A DNA stretch of 64,000 nucleotides from Paramoeba atlantica (Eukaryota; Discosea): positions 1 to 64,000 of the forward strand of contig CDRNVI010000167.1 of NCBI GenBank assembly GCA_977017575.1. The letters are read 5' to 3'. The stretch's first letter is position 1, and every line of letters begins with the position of its first letter. A program made the position numbers and the translations under genes. Below, piece by piece: positions 14,119 to 25,799 of the stretch. The notes below the pieces were generated by a model. The model did not search any database, had not been told where the DNA came from, and was given only the letters and a program-made list of their open reading frames with translations.

Positions 14119-15535
14119 CACCAACCAACCCACAATTAAAACCAAAAAAATAACCTGATAATAATACCACAAATAAAAATACAAAACACCACCATCCAAC
14201 AAAATAAACAACAAATACAACAACCAACAAAACTTAAAAGAAGGAAAATAGAAAACTCAAATGGTGATGATTTTCATTCATCACACAAACAATTAAACAA
14301 ACAAAGCTCTCTTTCTTTACAATCAACTCAACAACAACAAACAAACAACAATTAATAACAAAAAAACAACAATTAATAACAAAAAAACCACAATTAATAA
14401 CAAAAAAAATAACAAGCAAAACAACAACAACAGCAACAAAACTGGAATAGAACAAATAAAATAAAATAACAGCACCTCCAACAATAACTGAACAAACACT
14501 GAACCACCCAAACAACCAGGTGTTCAAACCAACAAAGCAATTCACAAAACAAAATAAACAAAACAATAAACAAATTAAACAAAAAAGAAAAGAGAAAAAC
14601 AGAACCTGATGGCTTTTATGGTGTGTGGGTGCAGTAACAAAGGTGGTTACCATCAAAAAACAACCAAACAACAAACAAAAACAACCAAACAAAAAACAAC
14701 CAAACAACCAAACAACAAAATACCAATTACAAATCACACAATAACACAAAAAACAACAAATAAAAAACAACCAAACAAACAACAATCAGAAGAACTTAAA
14801 CAGTAACAGAATGACAATAACAACCAACAACCAATAAGATATCAATAACAGCCAACAGCCAACAACCGACAACCAACAACCAACAACCAACAACCAACAA
14901 CCAATAATAATAAATAATAATTTAAACAGCAACATAAAAATAAAAACAAGCAATGATGCAAAACAAATAAATAACAACACAACAATATTAACCCCAACCA
15001 AATAAACATCAATAACCAAAATCAACAAATCAACAAAATAAAAAAAAAATAAAAAAAAAACAAGAAAAGAGAAAAATGAAACCTGATGTTTCGATGGTGT
15101 GGGTGCGAAAGTAAACGAGTGTTTTATTCTTTGCTGATAACACACAGAGCATTCTCCTTCTGTAACAAAGGTGGTTACCAACAAATACTAATTGCAAATA
15201 ATAATACAATAACACAACAACAACAAACATGCAAACAAACAACAACACAAACAGCAATAATCAGAAAAAAACTTAAACAGTAATGGGATGACAATAACAA
15301 CAACCATCAAGAAAATAACAACAACAACCAAACAATAACAACAGCAACCAATCAACCAATCAACCACAAAACAAATATCAACAACCAAAAACAAAAAAGG
15401 GAGAAAAGGGTGCCCAAAAAGAGGAGGAAGAAGGAAGGGCAAAAAAGAACAACAAAAAAAAAATCGGTTGCCACAAACACCCTCCCTCCTCTTTTAAATA
15501 ACAAGAGGGGAGTGTTACTTTTCTTATCTTCCTGA
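14119..15535. other. A/C-rich low-complexity spacer with internal duplications
   Basis: The plus strand is nearly free of G and T runs and built of CAA/AAC/CAACCAA words. Two blocks repeat each other: around 14605 and 15080 (ACCTGATG, then a GGTGTG-rich patch, then AACAAAGGTGGTTACCA) and again at 14800 and 15275 (TAAACAGTAA...ATGACAATAACAAC). The open frames are composition artefacts and I support no gene. Confidence 0.6.
14845..14910 (+). repeat. CAACCAA-type heptamer repeat
   Basis: Seven-base words CAACAGC, CAACCGA and CAACCAA repeat about eight times. They resemble a degenerate telomere-like C/A strand only in composition; no exact telomere unit is present. Confidence 0.7.
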
Positions 15536-15670
15536 GGTTGTGGAGAGGTGGTTCCACACAAACAAATCAAAACAAAAATGGGAAATTACCAAACAGACCC
15601 AGGGAGATGCCACCATTGTCATGTCGAAACCCCCAACAACAACAAAAAAGAAAACACAATAAGGAAAAAG

Positions 15671-15722
15671 ATCAAACAAACAAACAAACAAACAAACAAA
15701 CAAACAAACAAACAAACAAAAG
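15671..15722 (+). repeat. (AAAC)n microsatellite
   Basis: About twelve CAAA/AAAC tetramers in a row without interruption. Confidence 0.9.
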
Positions 15723-16930
15723 CAAAAAAAAAAAGAAAGAGAAACAAAAAAGGATATATGGATATTTTCACACCTTTCTCTCCTCAAAAAACAGAGATCC
15801 ATTGTCTTTTGAATAAAACAAAGGAAGAATAACAAGAAAAAAGGGAAAAAGAAGAAAAAAGAAAAACCAAAGAATATAAAACACAAGGCGACAAAAAAAA
15901 AGTGAAAAAATAAACATAAAAAAAAACCTTTAACAAAACTGTTCTCATCTCAAGGATGGGGGGGGTCCCTCCCATGTACTCTCTCCCTCCCTCACATCGC
16001 TCTTCTACATCATCATCATCATTGTCATCCATCCATCACCACGCCAGTCCTTCCCCAACCCACCCTGACAAGATACTTCCACAGGTGGGCTGACCATCAA
16101 AAAAAAAAATCAAAAAGCTTCTCTTTTTTTCTCTGTCAACAACAAGCGAACAGAACACCTTCCTTCCCCTCTTTCTTTCTTTTCCCTCTCCTCTCTCTTC
16201 CTCTCCTCACAAAAAAACACAAAAAAGAGGGGAGCGGCTTTTGGAGATCTAAATAAAAAAGAGGAAGCGCTATTTTTTAAATTGGGTTCAAAACACCCCA
16301 AAAAATTAAGAGTTCGTGGCTAAAAAAAATTCTTTTTTTTTTTTTTTGCGTTTTGCTCTTTCCTCTCTTCTCTTCTCTCTTCTCTTTCTCTCTCTTCTCG
16401 TCTTCTCTTTCTCTCTCTCTCTTCTCTATCAGTGTCCCTTTCTTTTTTTCTTTTTTTCTTTCTTTCTTTCTTTCTTTTCTCTTCAAGAAAATTTTTGATG
16501 ATGATGCTGAGAATGGAGAGTTGTTGTTCTCTTCGAACCCTCTTTTACTTCCGCCCCAGCCCCCCCCTGTTTTCTTTTTCTTTTCTTTACTTCTTTTTTT
16601 CTTTCTTTTTTCTTTCTTCTTCTTTTTTGTTTTTACCATCAAAAAATCGAGAAGTTTGTGGCTAAATTTTGTTTGGTTTGTTTGTTTTGTTCTCTTTCTC
16701 TTTCTTTTCTCTCTCTTTTCTCTCCTTTTCTCTCTCTTTTTGATTTTCTTTTTCTTTTTTTCTTTCTTTTTTTTTCTCTCTTCTTGAAAGGAATTTTGGT
16801 GGTGTCCTTCTCTTCCTTTCTCTTTTCATTCTTTTCTTTTCTTCTTTTCTTCTTTTCTTAAAAAGTAACACTCAGTGGGAGCGCAAGGGGGGGGGAAACA
16901 AACAAAACTCCTTATTACTTGAGTGATTTG
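15723..16930. other. Spacer of purine then pyrimidine tracts; no gene supported
   Basis: From 15723 the plus strand is A/G-rich, switching near 16100 to T/C-rich tracts including TTTC and TC repeats (16320-16860). Small islands at 15950-16080 and 16500-16560 are non-repetitive. Parts of this block (GTGAAAAAATAAA...CCTT and the GGAATTTTGGTG word) recur in rearranged form at 17700-18110, suggesting local duplication. Confidence 0.5.
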
Positions 16931-16933
16931 ATT

Positions 16934-16982
16934 CATACTCTCTGGGTTCTTTGAATTCTCAAATTAGAACCCAGAAAGAATG
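16934..16982 (+). repeat. Dispersed palindrome family 2, copy a
   Basis: Arms CATACTCTCTGGGTTC and GAACCCAGAAAGAATG pair with two mismatches. The loop holds its own small hairpin TTTGA-ATTC-TCAAA. Same family as 17358, 19977, 31782 and 52446. Confidence 0.75.
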
Positions 16983-17357
16983 GAGTCTCAAAAACACAAA
17001 CACCCACGAGGGGAGTTAGACCAGTTTTTTCAAAAAAAAAAAAGAAGAATTATAAAAGAAGATTAAAAAGATTGCTGGTTGATTTGGGTTTTTTACCTTG
17101 CCTTTTTGTGCAGTCTTTTTTTTCTTTCTTGTCTTTTGTTTAGTGTGTGTGCAAACTTGCTGAGGGATACACTAAGAGGGTGTGGATCTTGCCTTCCTTG
17201 TGTGTGTGGGATTGCTGCCACAAAGACTGCAACCAAGAAGGGTTGTTTTTCTTTGTGTGTTATTGCTGTTGGGGGTCTTCCATTGCTGTCAGTTTCCAAC
17301 ACTGAATCCTTCTCTGAATCCTTCTCCAAAGCTGTTTTATATTGGGTATCAAATATC

Positions 17358-17404
17358 CATCCTCTCTGGGTTCCAAATTTTCAAATTAGCATCCAGAGAG
17401 TATG
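17358..17404 (+). repeat. Dispersed palindrome family 2, copy b
   Basis: Arms CATCCTCTCTGGG and ATCCAGAGAGTATG around an AATTTTCAAATTAG loop. It ends about 20 bp before a decayed tRNA-Arg copy. Confidence 0.75.
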
Positions 17405-17424
17405 AAAAACCCCAAAACAAAAAC

Positions 17425-17491
17425 AAGGCCCTCTGATTGATAGGGAGCAGTGCATTGGCCTTCTGAGCTGATAGTTCTTCACCCCAGGTGC
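17425..17491 (+). pseudogene. tRNA-Arg (UCU) relic
   Basis: The anticodon arm and following bases read GGCCTTCTGAGCTG, matching the intact gene at 20200, and the end reads CAGGTGC before a T run, like CTGGTGC in the intact copy. The 5' acceptor half and the T arm are scrambled: the TTCGAGT loop is lost and replaced by TTCTTCACC. It should not fold as a functional tRNA. A family-2 palindrome precedes both this relic and the intact gene, so a larger segment was probably duplicated. Confidence 0.6.
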
Positions 17492-19302
<1,811 letters not shown>

Positions 19303-19548
19303 AAGAAATAAAAGATATCTATTTATTTAACGACTTATTTATTGGAAAAAATGAATCAGTTTTTTTTTGAGAATTGCTGAGAGAGAAAGAGAGGAGAAAG
19401 GACAGGGAGAACAGGGAGAACAGGGAGAACAGAGAGGGAGAACAGAGAGAGAGGGAGGTGAGGAGGTTATCTTCTTTTCCAGAAAAAAAAAAGGGGATGA
19501 TTCAAAATTTATCATTTTGTTAAAAGAAGAAAAAAAAGAAGAGAAAGT
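19303..19548. other. Polyubiquitin 3' flank and 5S upstream region
   Basis: Contains AGAAATAAAAG just after the stop, then a GGGAGAACA repeat (19400-19450), then AAAAAAAAGAAGAGAAA directly before the 5S gene. The same purine word precedes the second 5S gene at 31330, so it may be part of its promoter or just duplicated flank. Confidence 0.5.
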
Positions 19549-19667
19549 GTCTTCGGTCATACCCAGTTGAAAGCACCCGATCCCATCAGAACTCGGAAGT
19601 TAAGCAGCTGTGGGCTCGGTTAGTAGAATGGTGGGTGACCACATTCGAATCCCGAGTGCTGAAGACC
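19549..19667 (+). rRNA. 5S ribosomal RNA, copy 1
   Basis: About 119 nt starting GTCTTCGGTCATACC and ending GCTGAAGACC, so the termini pair. It has the conserved CCCGATCCCATCAGAACTCG loop and the internal control region GAAGTTAAGCAGC...GGGCTCGGTTAGTA. It is followed by T runs that terminate pol III. The sequence is identical to the copy at 31348 as far as I can compare. It lies dispersed, 8 kb from the rDNA unit, on the opposite strand. Confidence 0.95.
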
Positions 19668-19976
19668 TTCTCTTTTTTTCTTTTTTTTCTTTTCTTTTTT
19701 CTTTTTTTCTTTTCTCAATTTTCTTCCCCACCAACCTTCTTTTTCTCTGTCTTGATGGTTCCTGGGTCTTTTTTTTTTCTTTTTTCTTCTTTTTTTCTTT
19801 CCTTTTTTTTTTTTTTTTCATTTTCTTGCTCCTCCATAATTAAAGCTCTATTTTTTTCCCCCCCCTTCCTCCCTCATTCTCCTTTTCTCAAAAATTTGTT
19901 TTTTTTTCCTTCCCCACAGGGTTCATTTTGTTTTTCATCCCTTTTGTGATTGGGTATATTTTTGTGATCATATATT
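19668..19976. other. T/C-rich spacer
   Basis: Mostly TTTTC tracts with short C runs; contains the pol III terminator of the 5S gene. Nothing else supported. Confidence 0.6.
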
Positions 19977-20022
19977 CATACTCTCTGGGTCCGAATTTTC
20001 AAATTAGCATCCAGAGAGTATG
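19977..20022 (+). repeat. Dispersed palindrome family 2, copy c
   Basis: Best palindrome of the family at its ends: CATACTCTCTGG pairs perfectly with CCAGAGAGTATG, around a loop with GAATTTTCAAATTAGC. Located about 180 bp upstream of tRNA-Arg. Confidence 0.8.
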
Positions 20023-20199
20023 AAACAAATCCAAAAGAAAAAACAAAAAAAAAACCATTATCTCTCTTTTTTCCAGATGAAATCTTCCCAATCCCCATTG
20101 GAACAAAAGAATCACAAGCAACAAACCTCCCTCCTCTTGAGACTCCGAGAGAAGAGAGAGAGAAGGACACAAAAAAAATGGAAAATATTTTTCAGAAAT

Positions 20200-20272
20200 G
20201 CACTAGTGGCGCAATTGGTAGCGCATCGGCCTTCTGAGCTGGTGGTTGTGGGTTCGAGTCCCTCCTGGTGCT
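20200..20272 (+). tRNA. tRNA-Arg (UCU)
   Basis: Acceptor GCACTAG pairs with CTGGTGC, the D arm is GCGC-AATTGGTA-GCGC, the anticodon loop is CTTCTGA (anticodon UCU) and the T loop is TTCGAGT with a five-base stem containing one T-T mismatch. The discriminator is T, then a run of ten or more T terminates pol III. No intron. Confidence 0.9.
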
Positions 20273-20640
20273 TTTTTTTTTTCTTTCTCTCTCACCCTTT
20301 CTCTTTTTTCTTTCTCTCACCTTTTTCTCTTTTTTTTCTTCACTTTTCTCTCTTTTTCTTTCTCTACTCTCTTTTTTTTTCTTTCTTTCACTCTTTCTCT
20401 CTTTTTTTCTCTCCCTCTCTCTTTTTTTTATCTTCTTCTTCTTTTCCTTCCAAATTCCCTTTTCTTTTCTCTCTCTTTTTTTGTTTTTCAAAGAGAAAAG
20501 GGGAAAAAAAGGAAAAAGGAAAAAAAAAAGAAAAAAAAGAAGAAAAAAAAAGAAAAAAAGGGAAAAAATAAGAAAAAAAAGGAAAGAAGGAAAAAATGAA
20601 AAAAATGAAAAAATAAAAAAAAAAAGACCTCTTGGTTTGA
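20273..20640. other. Pyrimidine tract switching to purine tract
   Basis: T/C only to about 20490, then A/G only to about 20620 on the same strand, so the two halves are roughly self-complementary. No gene supported. Confidence 0.6.
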
Positions 20641-20882
20641 GCTGGCGCAGATCACCACAACCCCAAGATCACACAACACACCCACCGAGACGGATCCCCT
20701 GAAAAGAAAGGTGCCACAACCTGAGACAGGGAACAACAGCATGAATTGTTTTGGAAAAAGGAGAATGAGAGAAAAAAAAAGGAGGGGACAACTTGAGAAG
20801 AGAAAAGAGTGGGGGAAATGGGGAAAAAAAGGGAGAAACAAAAGAAAGAGAGGAAACGAAAAAAAAAAAAAACCAAAAGCAG

Positions 20883-20925
20883 TTTATTGAGTTTACAAAA
20901 AGCATCTTCCACGGTTTTCGATGTC
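20883..20925 (-). CDS. Possible 3'-terminal exon of an unidentified gene
   Basis: On the minus strand TTAATTTTTCAG at 20926-20937 looks like a 3' splice site. It is followed by an 11-codon frame reading DIENRGRCFL and TAA (20893). An AATAAA (20883-20888) sits 5 bp after the stop. No upstream exon can be assigned with confidence; a segment at 20956-20998 that reads TCAAAHQNKK could be one. A non-repetitive island at 20630-20760 might belong to the same locus. This is a weak call based on the spacing of three signals. Confidence 0.2.
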
Positions 20926-20949
20926 CTGAAAAATTAAGGGATCTAAATC

Positions 20950-20970
20950 AGCGGTTCAACCGCTTTTTTT
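20950..20970 (+). terminator. Hairpin plus T run (possible pol III end)
   Basis: GCGGT-TCA-ACCGC followed by seven T. A similar GCGG/CCG-T8 arrangement occurs at 54308-54328. It could end a small pol III RNA starting in the island at 20630, but no internal promoter is evident. Confidence 0.2.
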
Positions 20971-20999
20971 GTTTTGGTGAGCAGCAGCACAGGTGACAG

Positions 21000-21175
21000 A
21001 AGAGAGAGAAGAGAGAAAGAAGAAAGAGAAGAAAGAGAGAGAGAGAGAGGAAAGGGAGGGAAGAGAAGAAAGAGAAGAAAGAGAAGAAAGAGAAGAAAGA
21101 GAAGAAAGAGAAGAAAGAGAAGAAAGAGAAGAAAGAGAGGAAGAGAGGAAAGAGAAGAGAGAAAGAGAAGAAACT
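21000..21175 (+). repeat. Nine-base GAAAGAGAA-type repeat
   Basis: AAGAAAGAG words repeat with a period of nine for about 80 bp (21056-21135), flanked by less regular GA sequence. Confidence 0.85.
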
Positions 21176-21179
21176 TTCT

Positions 21180-22070
21180 TGGAGAAAGGAACTTTGTGTT
21201 TGAAAGGATCTCTTTTTCCTTTGGTTTCTTTTTTTTTTTTACCCTTTTTCCTTCTTTTTTTTTTTTTTCTTTTTTCCCCCCTGTTTTCCTTTTTTTTCTT
21301 TTCTGTTTCTCTCCTTTTTTTCTTTTCTGCTCTTTGATTTCTTTTTATTGCTGTTTTCGCCAAAAGTTGAATTTAGTTGGTAAACAACAATAAATTTCTT
21401 TTCAAAAGAAATTTTCTGTTTCTTAATCCTTTGTGCGGCGAGTGATGGGTTGAGAAAAAAATGTGAACAAGGCTGATGATTTTAGACAGCAGTGAGATTG
21501 AATAATACACAATGTGTGATGTGGATCTACCAAGATTACTTTCTTGACTCAAAGTTTAGTGGAAAAAGGAGGTTGGTTGAGTTGAAGTTGTGGCAGTGGC
21601 TGCTCAACATAGAAGTCTTCCTCATCATTGGTTCACTGGCAACAGGATAACTGGGATGAGGCAGGCAATACTGCTTGGGGGGGTTCTTGGAAGAAGGTCT
21701 TCATACAATTACTGGGTGGTCCAGATGCAACTGGGTAGTTGAGATCAAGAAGATCCTGAATATATGCTTAAGGAAATGATTCTCTTGGAGGTTTTTGTTC
21801 AATTTTTGGGTCTGAATGAAGAGACAAATGCCCAACAACAATATCTTATTAGGATATTTTGTGTTCGTTTCCGTTCGGTTCCTTGTTTGCACGTTTCTGG
21901 TTTGACCAAGAGAATCGAAAGAGTTTTGTTTTCGAAGCTGCAAAGGATTTCCGTATTTACACCTCTCCCCCCTTTTTGAAAAATCAAGTGTCCTCACTTG
22001 GCCAACTCTTCTTGAATTGTTTGTTCGAGTCTGACTGTCAAGGATAGCAAAATAGCAAAATAGCAAAGAT
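21180..22070. other. Spacer with no recognised gene
   Basis: T-rich to about 21400, then mixed sequence. Open frames on both strands at 21700-22140 are not conserved with anything I know. The minus strand here should be the 3' flank or LTR of the decayed retroelement that ends near 22.2 kb. Confidence 0.3.
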
Positions 22071-22072
22071 AG

Positions 22073-22160
22073 CAAGGGAAAAACCACACGAGTGGAAAGC
22101 CCTTGGTTCGAGGGAAAACCAGGACAAACACAGCGCAAAAAACCATCAGGCGTGAAAGTA
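22073..22160 (-). repeat. Shared 85-bp motif, probable LTR segment, copy 1
   Basis: Contains GGGAAAAACCAC, TGGAAAGCCCTTGG, GAGGGAAAAC and GCGCAAAAAACC in this order. The same words in the same order occur at 37535-37625. Both copies lie just past the 3' end of retroelement coding remains on the minus strand, where a 3' LTR is expected. Confidence 0.5.
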
Positions 22161-22208
22161 GAAAAAAAAAATTCGATCTCCTTTCGCAGTTCCGGAAGAT
22201 TAGTCTCT

Positions 22209-22649
22209 TTATCCCTTCATTTCGAGGTAATTTTCTAATTCATTCCCATGTGAATCTTTCACATCTTCTTCGTACATCCAACGTTTTTGAATTCTTCCTC
22301 TGCCAGTAGGGCCAACAACAAGATATTGATTATATCCATTGTATATTCTTTCTTGGATAATTTGGGTGTCAAATCCCTTATTTTCTTGTCCAAGGTTTGA
22401 ATTTGTGGATTGTGTTAATTTTCGTCTTTTTCTGAATTCTCTCAGGAGAATGGTCTCGCGGAGGATTTTATGAATTTCTCTCCTTGCATTCTCTTTTTCT
22501 AAGAGGTAATCTTTCAGAAGTTCAGAGTCTTTTAATTGTTCATGTAAAAACCATTCATATCTTATTTTTCCTGCTGCAGTGGTGATCTGAACACGATATT
22601 TTTTCGGTTGTCCAGAATCATTCTCACTCAGGATTTTGTATTGAAGACT
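22209..22649 (-). pseudogene. Retroelement C-terminal segment with two chromodomain-like units
   Basis: An open minus-strand frame of about 146 codons without a proper start. The first half reads KYRVQITTAAGKIRYEWFLH and ends ELLKDYLLEKE. The second reads YLVVGPTGRGRIQKRWMYEE and ends ELENYLEMKG before the stop. Both have the Y-x-V...W-x-x-E...L-x-x-Y-L spacing of a chromodomain, so this looks like a tandem pair. Chromodomains sit at the C terminus of integrases of some Ty3/gypsy elements and steer insertion to marked chromatin. Here gag and protease remains lie upstream, but no reverse transcriptase or integrase core is visible between them. That suggests an internal deletion. Confidence 0.45.
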
Positions 22650-22735
22650 TCAGACGTCCTTTCCCAGGTTCCAACTGGAGGGTCTCTTCTGATTGTTCCA
22701 TGGGCTCTAAAGTTATCCATTCAACTGTTTTCAAT

Positions 22736-23318
22736 TCACCAATTTCCCCACAGGTTCTGGAAGAACCGCGGAAATTTGAGAATTGTCTTTATTTTTCTGC
22801 AAAAAGGGAAAGTCAATGCATGCAACAATTTTCGGAATTCTATTTTTCCTTTGTCAAAGTCAAGGACAGCTCCAATCTTTGAAAGAAATGGAGTTCCAAA
22901 AATAATGCTGGAAGAGAGCTCATTTAAGATTGTGAACCCAGTGTCTCCTCCTTTCCCCAGCAGCAATGTTGATTTCAAGGAGAACTTCCTCCCTTGGTTT
23001 GACACTTGTTTTGTTTGCCATAGTGACCTTGCCGCCTTGATATGGTCTTCTCATTCTTGGTACAATGTTTTTAATGAGCTTTTCTCGACACCACATCAAT
23101 TCCAGCACCAGAATCACAAAGTGCTTGTATGCATTTTTGATCAACAGTACAAGGGGTGTATGGTTAACACAATTGTTATTTATTTGACTCAGTTTCGGAA
23201 ATACTTCTCTCGTCAAGATCTTCTTGTCAAATATAACAAATCCTTTGTCAGTCAGATTAACCAAAGTGTGATTTGTATCCTGTTTCCAAGATCTCTTAGT
23301 ATTTTTCAGATTTGTCAA
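22736..23318 (-). pseudogene. Retroelement aspartic protease, frameshifted
   Basis: Three adjacent minus-strand frames together cover a retropepsin-like protein. One reads ALCDSGAGIDVV, the D-S-G-A active-site motif (around 23125-23095). After a stop and frame change, another reads GDTGFTILNELSSSIIFGTPF followed by LDFDKGKIEF, which fits the conserved second hydrophobic-G motif and the region after it. At least two frame changes make it non-functional. It follows gag directly and precedes the chromodomain-like part on the same strand. Confidence 0.5.
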
Positions 23319-24665
23319 ATTGTAAAGAAGTCAAACCTTGCCAGTATTTTTGTGCCCTCTTCAGGTGTTAGTGTTCCACCTTCCATTGCATCAAAAAGTT
23401 CGGAAGCTCTTTCAATTAGTTTCCAGAACTTCTTTTGAGGTTCTTTCCGTCTTTGGGAGTCAGTTTTCATGGGGGGGGGTTCTGGTCTCCCCGTGTAGCC
23501 ATTTTTGATAATCCATTGTCTCAGGGTACTCCTTTTGGATTGCTTTGGAATATTGTTCCATTGCTCTCCTCCAAGGGGGGTCCTTACCGAAAATGGCATT
23601 TGACAATTGCGAACCCTTATGAATTTCGCAGTGTTCAACCAGAAACACTGGCGACTTCCATGGTCTGTAAAGCCGCAAAGTGAACATCTCATCTTCCCTT
23701 GAGTCCTGAAAGAAGCTGCGGATTCAGACCGCAATCCCTCCATCAAGCGACAAAGTCGGAGAAGATGAGCTCCACCACAAATGAAACAAAAAGGTTCTTC
23801 CCTCTTTCTCTTTCGATCAGTTTGGTCCGCAATCTTTTGATACTCTGCCGTATCCTGAACTCCAATCTTTGCTAATCGAGGTTCTGGCGTCGAGCACTCC
23901 AAAGTGAACTTCAGATCGACAAGAAATCTCTTCACTGTATCCTCCCAATCAAGTTTTCTTCCCAAATCCTTAAACTTCGCCTTGAATACAGACCCTTGTT
24001 CAAATTTCTCAGCAAATTCGTCAATAATATCTCTATCACGCGCATCCCTTCGAGAAATTTTGTTCTTCTTCAAATATAGATCGAGAAAATGGGTCGCGTA
24101 CTGCTGGAACTTGCTCATTTTCGAATTAGGCATTCGAAAATTTTGGTACCTGGACGAGTCTGTCATCTCCTCTTCAGTTTGTCCAAACATTTTCCGCAAA
24201 GCCTCAAGCAAAACAAGTGGATCTTGGGACTCGCTCACCATCTTCCAGCTAATTGAGTTAGGCAGTTTGATAAATAACTTCAGATCCCTCCCAAGAGGTG
24301 CCACATTTGGCGAGACTTTTGAGTTCAGCTTCTCTCTCGCCACATAACAAAAATCGTTCACTTCAGTGGGGTCCGAAAAATTCGTTTCTTTTACCAGTTC
24401 TCTCAGATTATCTCTTTGAGCCTTTGTATACGTTCCAGAGTCTTGAGATGGGTAAGGGTCGATCCATCAACATCGAGCTGAGTTGAGAGATTTGTCTTCT
24501 CATGCCACTCAAGTCCTTGTTCATCAGCTGTCTCTCTTCTCAGAGTTGAAGAAAACTGTTCTGGAGGTCTTCATAAGAGGGCGCCTCGTCTTTCCCATTT
24601 CCACGAACAGGTGAAAGGCCATCAAGTAGATATCGGTGAGATTCATCTCTCATCACAAACCGAGA
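23315..24665 (-). pseudogene. Retroelement gag with CCHC-type zinc knuckles
   Basis: The main frame (23315 to about 24420) encodes a basic protein with CFICGGAHLLRLC and CSLCGFTDHGSRQC, two C-x2-C-x4/5-H-x4-C knuckles that bind RNA. Before them lies a helical capsid-like region with DLKLFIKLPNSISWKM. Upstream in other frames are ADEQGLEWHEKTNLSTQL and DEAPSYEDLQ, so at least two shifts separate the N-terminal portion (to about 24665). The gag-like scrap at the left window edge is a relative. The 5' end runs into HSP70 remains at about 24.8 kb. The protein would package element RNA in cytoplasmic particles; here it is dead. Confidence 0.6.
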
Positions 24666-24794
24666 TGAAGTTGAAGAACCTGAAGAACCCGAAGAACTTG
24701 AAAAGGAGTTGAAAAACTTGAAGGAGTTGAAGAACTGGAAAGGAGCTGAGGAACTTGAGAGAATTGAAGAACTTGAAGGAGTTGCAGAACTCGC

Positions 24795-25270
24795 AGGAGT
24801 CAATTGTCTCAAGCTGATATTGATTGAATGGTGAAGGATGCTGAACAGTTTAAGGATGAAGATGAGGAAGCTCGTAAGAAGGTTGAAGCGAAGAATGGAC
24901 TTGAGAACTATGCTTACTCTTTGTTGCTGAGTTTGAACACAGGAGGAAGGAATTGGAAGAGAAGGTGATGCCAATCTTCTCCAAGATCTACCAAGGAGCT
25001 GGTGGTGAGGGTGGTGTGCCTGGTGGTATGCCTGGTGGTATGCCTGGGGGTAAGCCCGGTGGTATGCCTGGGGGTAAGCCCAGTGGTATGCCCGGTGGTA
25101 TGCCAGGAGGAGGTATGCCTGGTGGATTCCCTGGTGGTGCTGGGGGATTCCCTGGTGGAGCTGGTGGATTCCCTGGTGGTGATTCTGGTTCTGGAGGTTT
25201 CTCTGGTTCTGGTGGAAATGCAGGAGGATCTGGTTCTTCTGCTGAACCCAAGATCGAGGAAGTTGATTAA
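24795..25270 (+). pseudogene. Cytosolic HSP70, C-terminal remnant
   Basis: The frame reads QLSQADID-stop-MVKDAEQ, where intact HSP70 has an Arg or Lys at the stop (CGA to TGA change). It continues [19 protein letters not shown], then jumps frame to [20 protein letters not shown] and a glycine-rich GGMPGG tail ending KIEEVD. About 40 residues between YAYSL and FEH are deleted. The EEVD ending marks the cytosolic Hsp70 class, which binds TPR co-chaperones. Only the helical lid and tail survive; the ATPase and most of the substrate domain are gone, replaced upstream by retroelement gag on the opposite strand. Confidence 0.85.
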
Positions 25271-25710
25271 AATTTTGTTGAATACTTTCTCTTTCCTTTT
25301 GTATAAAATAAATAAATTATTGGTTGAAAAATATTTATTATTATTATTAAAATAATTTTTTTTTCTCTCTCTTTTGGAACTCTCACAACAATCTCAACAA
25401 AAGGAGAGGAGATCTCTCACACACACAAACAATCCAATCCCTTTGCCCCTGTCAAGTTAGCAAAAGAACATCACACAGTTTCATTAACCCACCAGACAGA
25501 ATCCCCACCTCGACTACCATTTTTTTCTCTTGTCAACTTCATCCTCTCTTTTCTCTTTGCTTTTTGTTGTTTTTTCTCTCCTCTGGGACCATCTCCTGAA
25601 AAATAATGAAATCAGATCAATCTGGCGATCTCTTTTTGTTAAAAACGCCTCCTCTTTTTGAATTTTCCCCCACCACACTCTCGCTGCTGCATACATGCTT
25701 GAAAATCCCC

Positions 25711-25757
25711 AAAGAGGCTGCAATATTTGTTTTGTACACAAATATTGTAGTCTTTTT
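25711..25757 (+). ncRNA. Conserved hairpin family 1, copy 3 (unlinked)
   Basis: AAAGAGGCT pairs with AGTCTTTTT using two G-U pairs, and AATATTTGT pairs perfectly with ACAAATATT. Relative to the copies at 12782 and 13627, a G-C pair became G-U and an inner mismatch became a pair, so structure is kept while sequence drifts. Surrounding sequence is otherwise unlike the 12-14 kb unit. Confidence 0.45.
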
Positions 25758-25799
25758 AGCTTCAATAAAAAGATTAAAGGTACATGTTACACACACACA

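Noticed and set aside
14845..14910. Internal telomere repeat
   Set aside because: The CAACCAA/CAACAGC words vary and do not match a known telomere unit; the surrounding spacer has the same composition.
22608..23438. 276-codon plus-strand open frame
   Set aside because: The opposite strand carries recognisable protease and gag motifs (DSGAG, zinc knuckles nearby); the plus frame has no recognisable motif.
24988..25251. Proline-rich 87-codon minus-strand frame
   Set aside because: Complement of the GGMPGG-coding tail of the HSP70 remnant.
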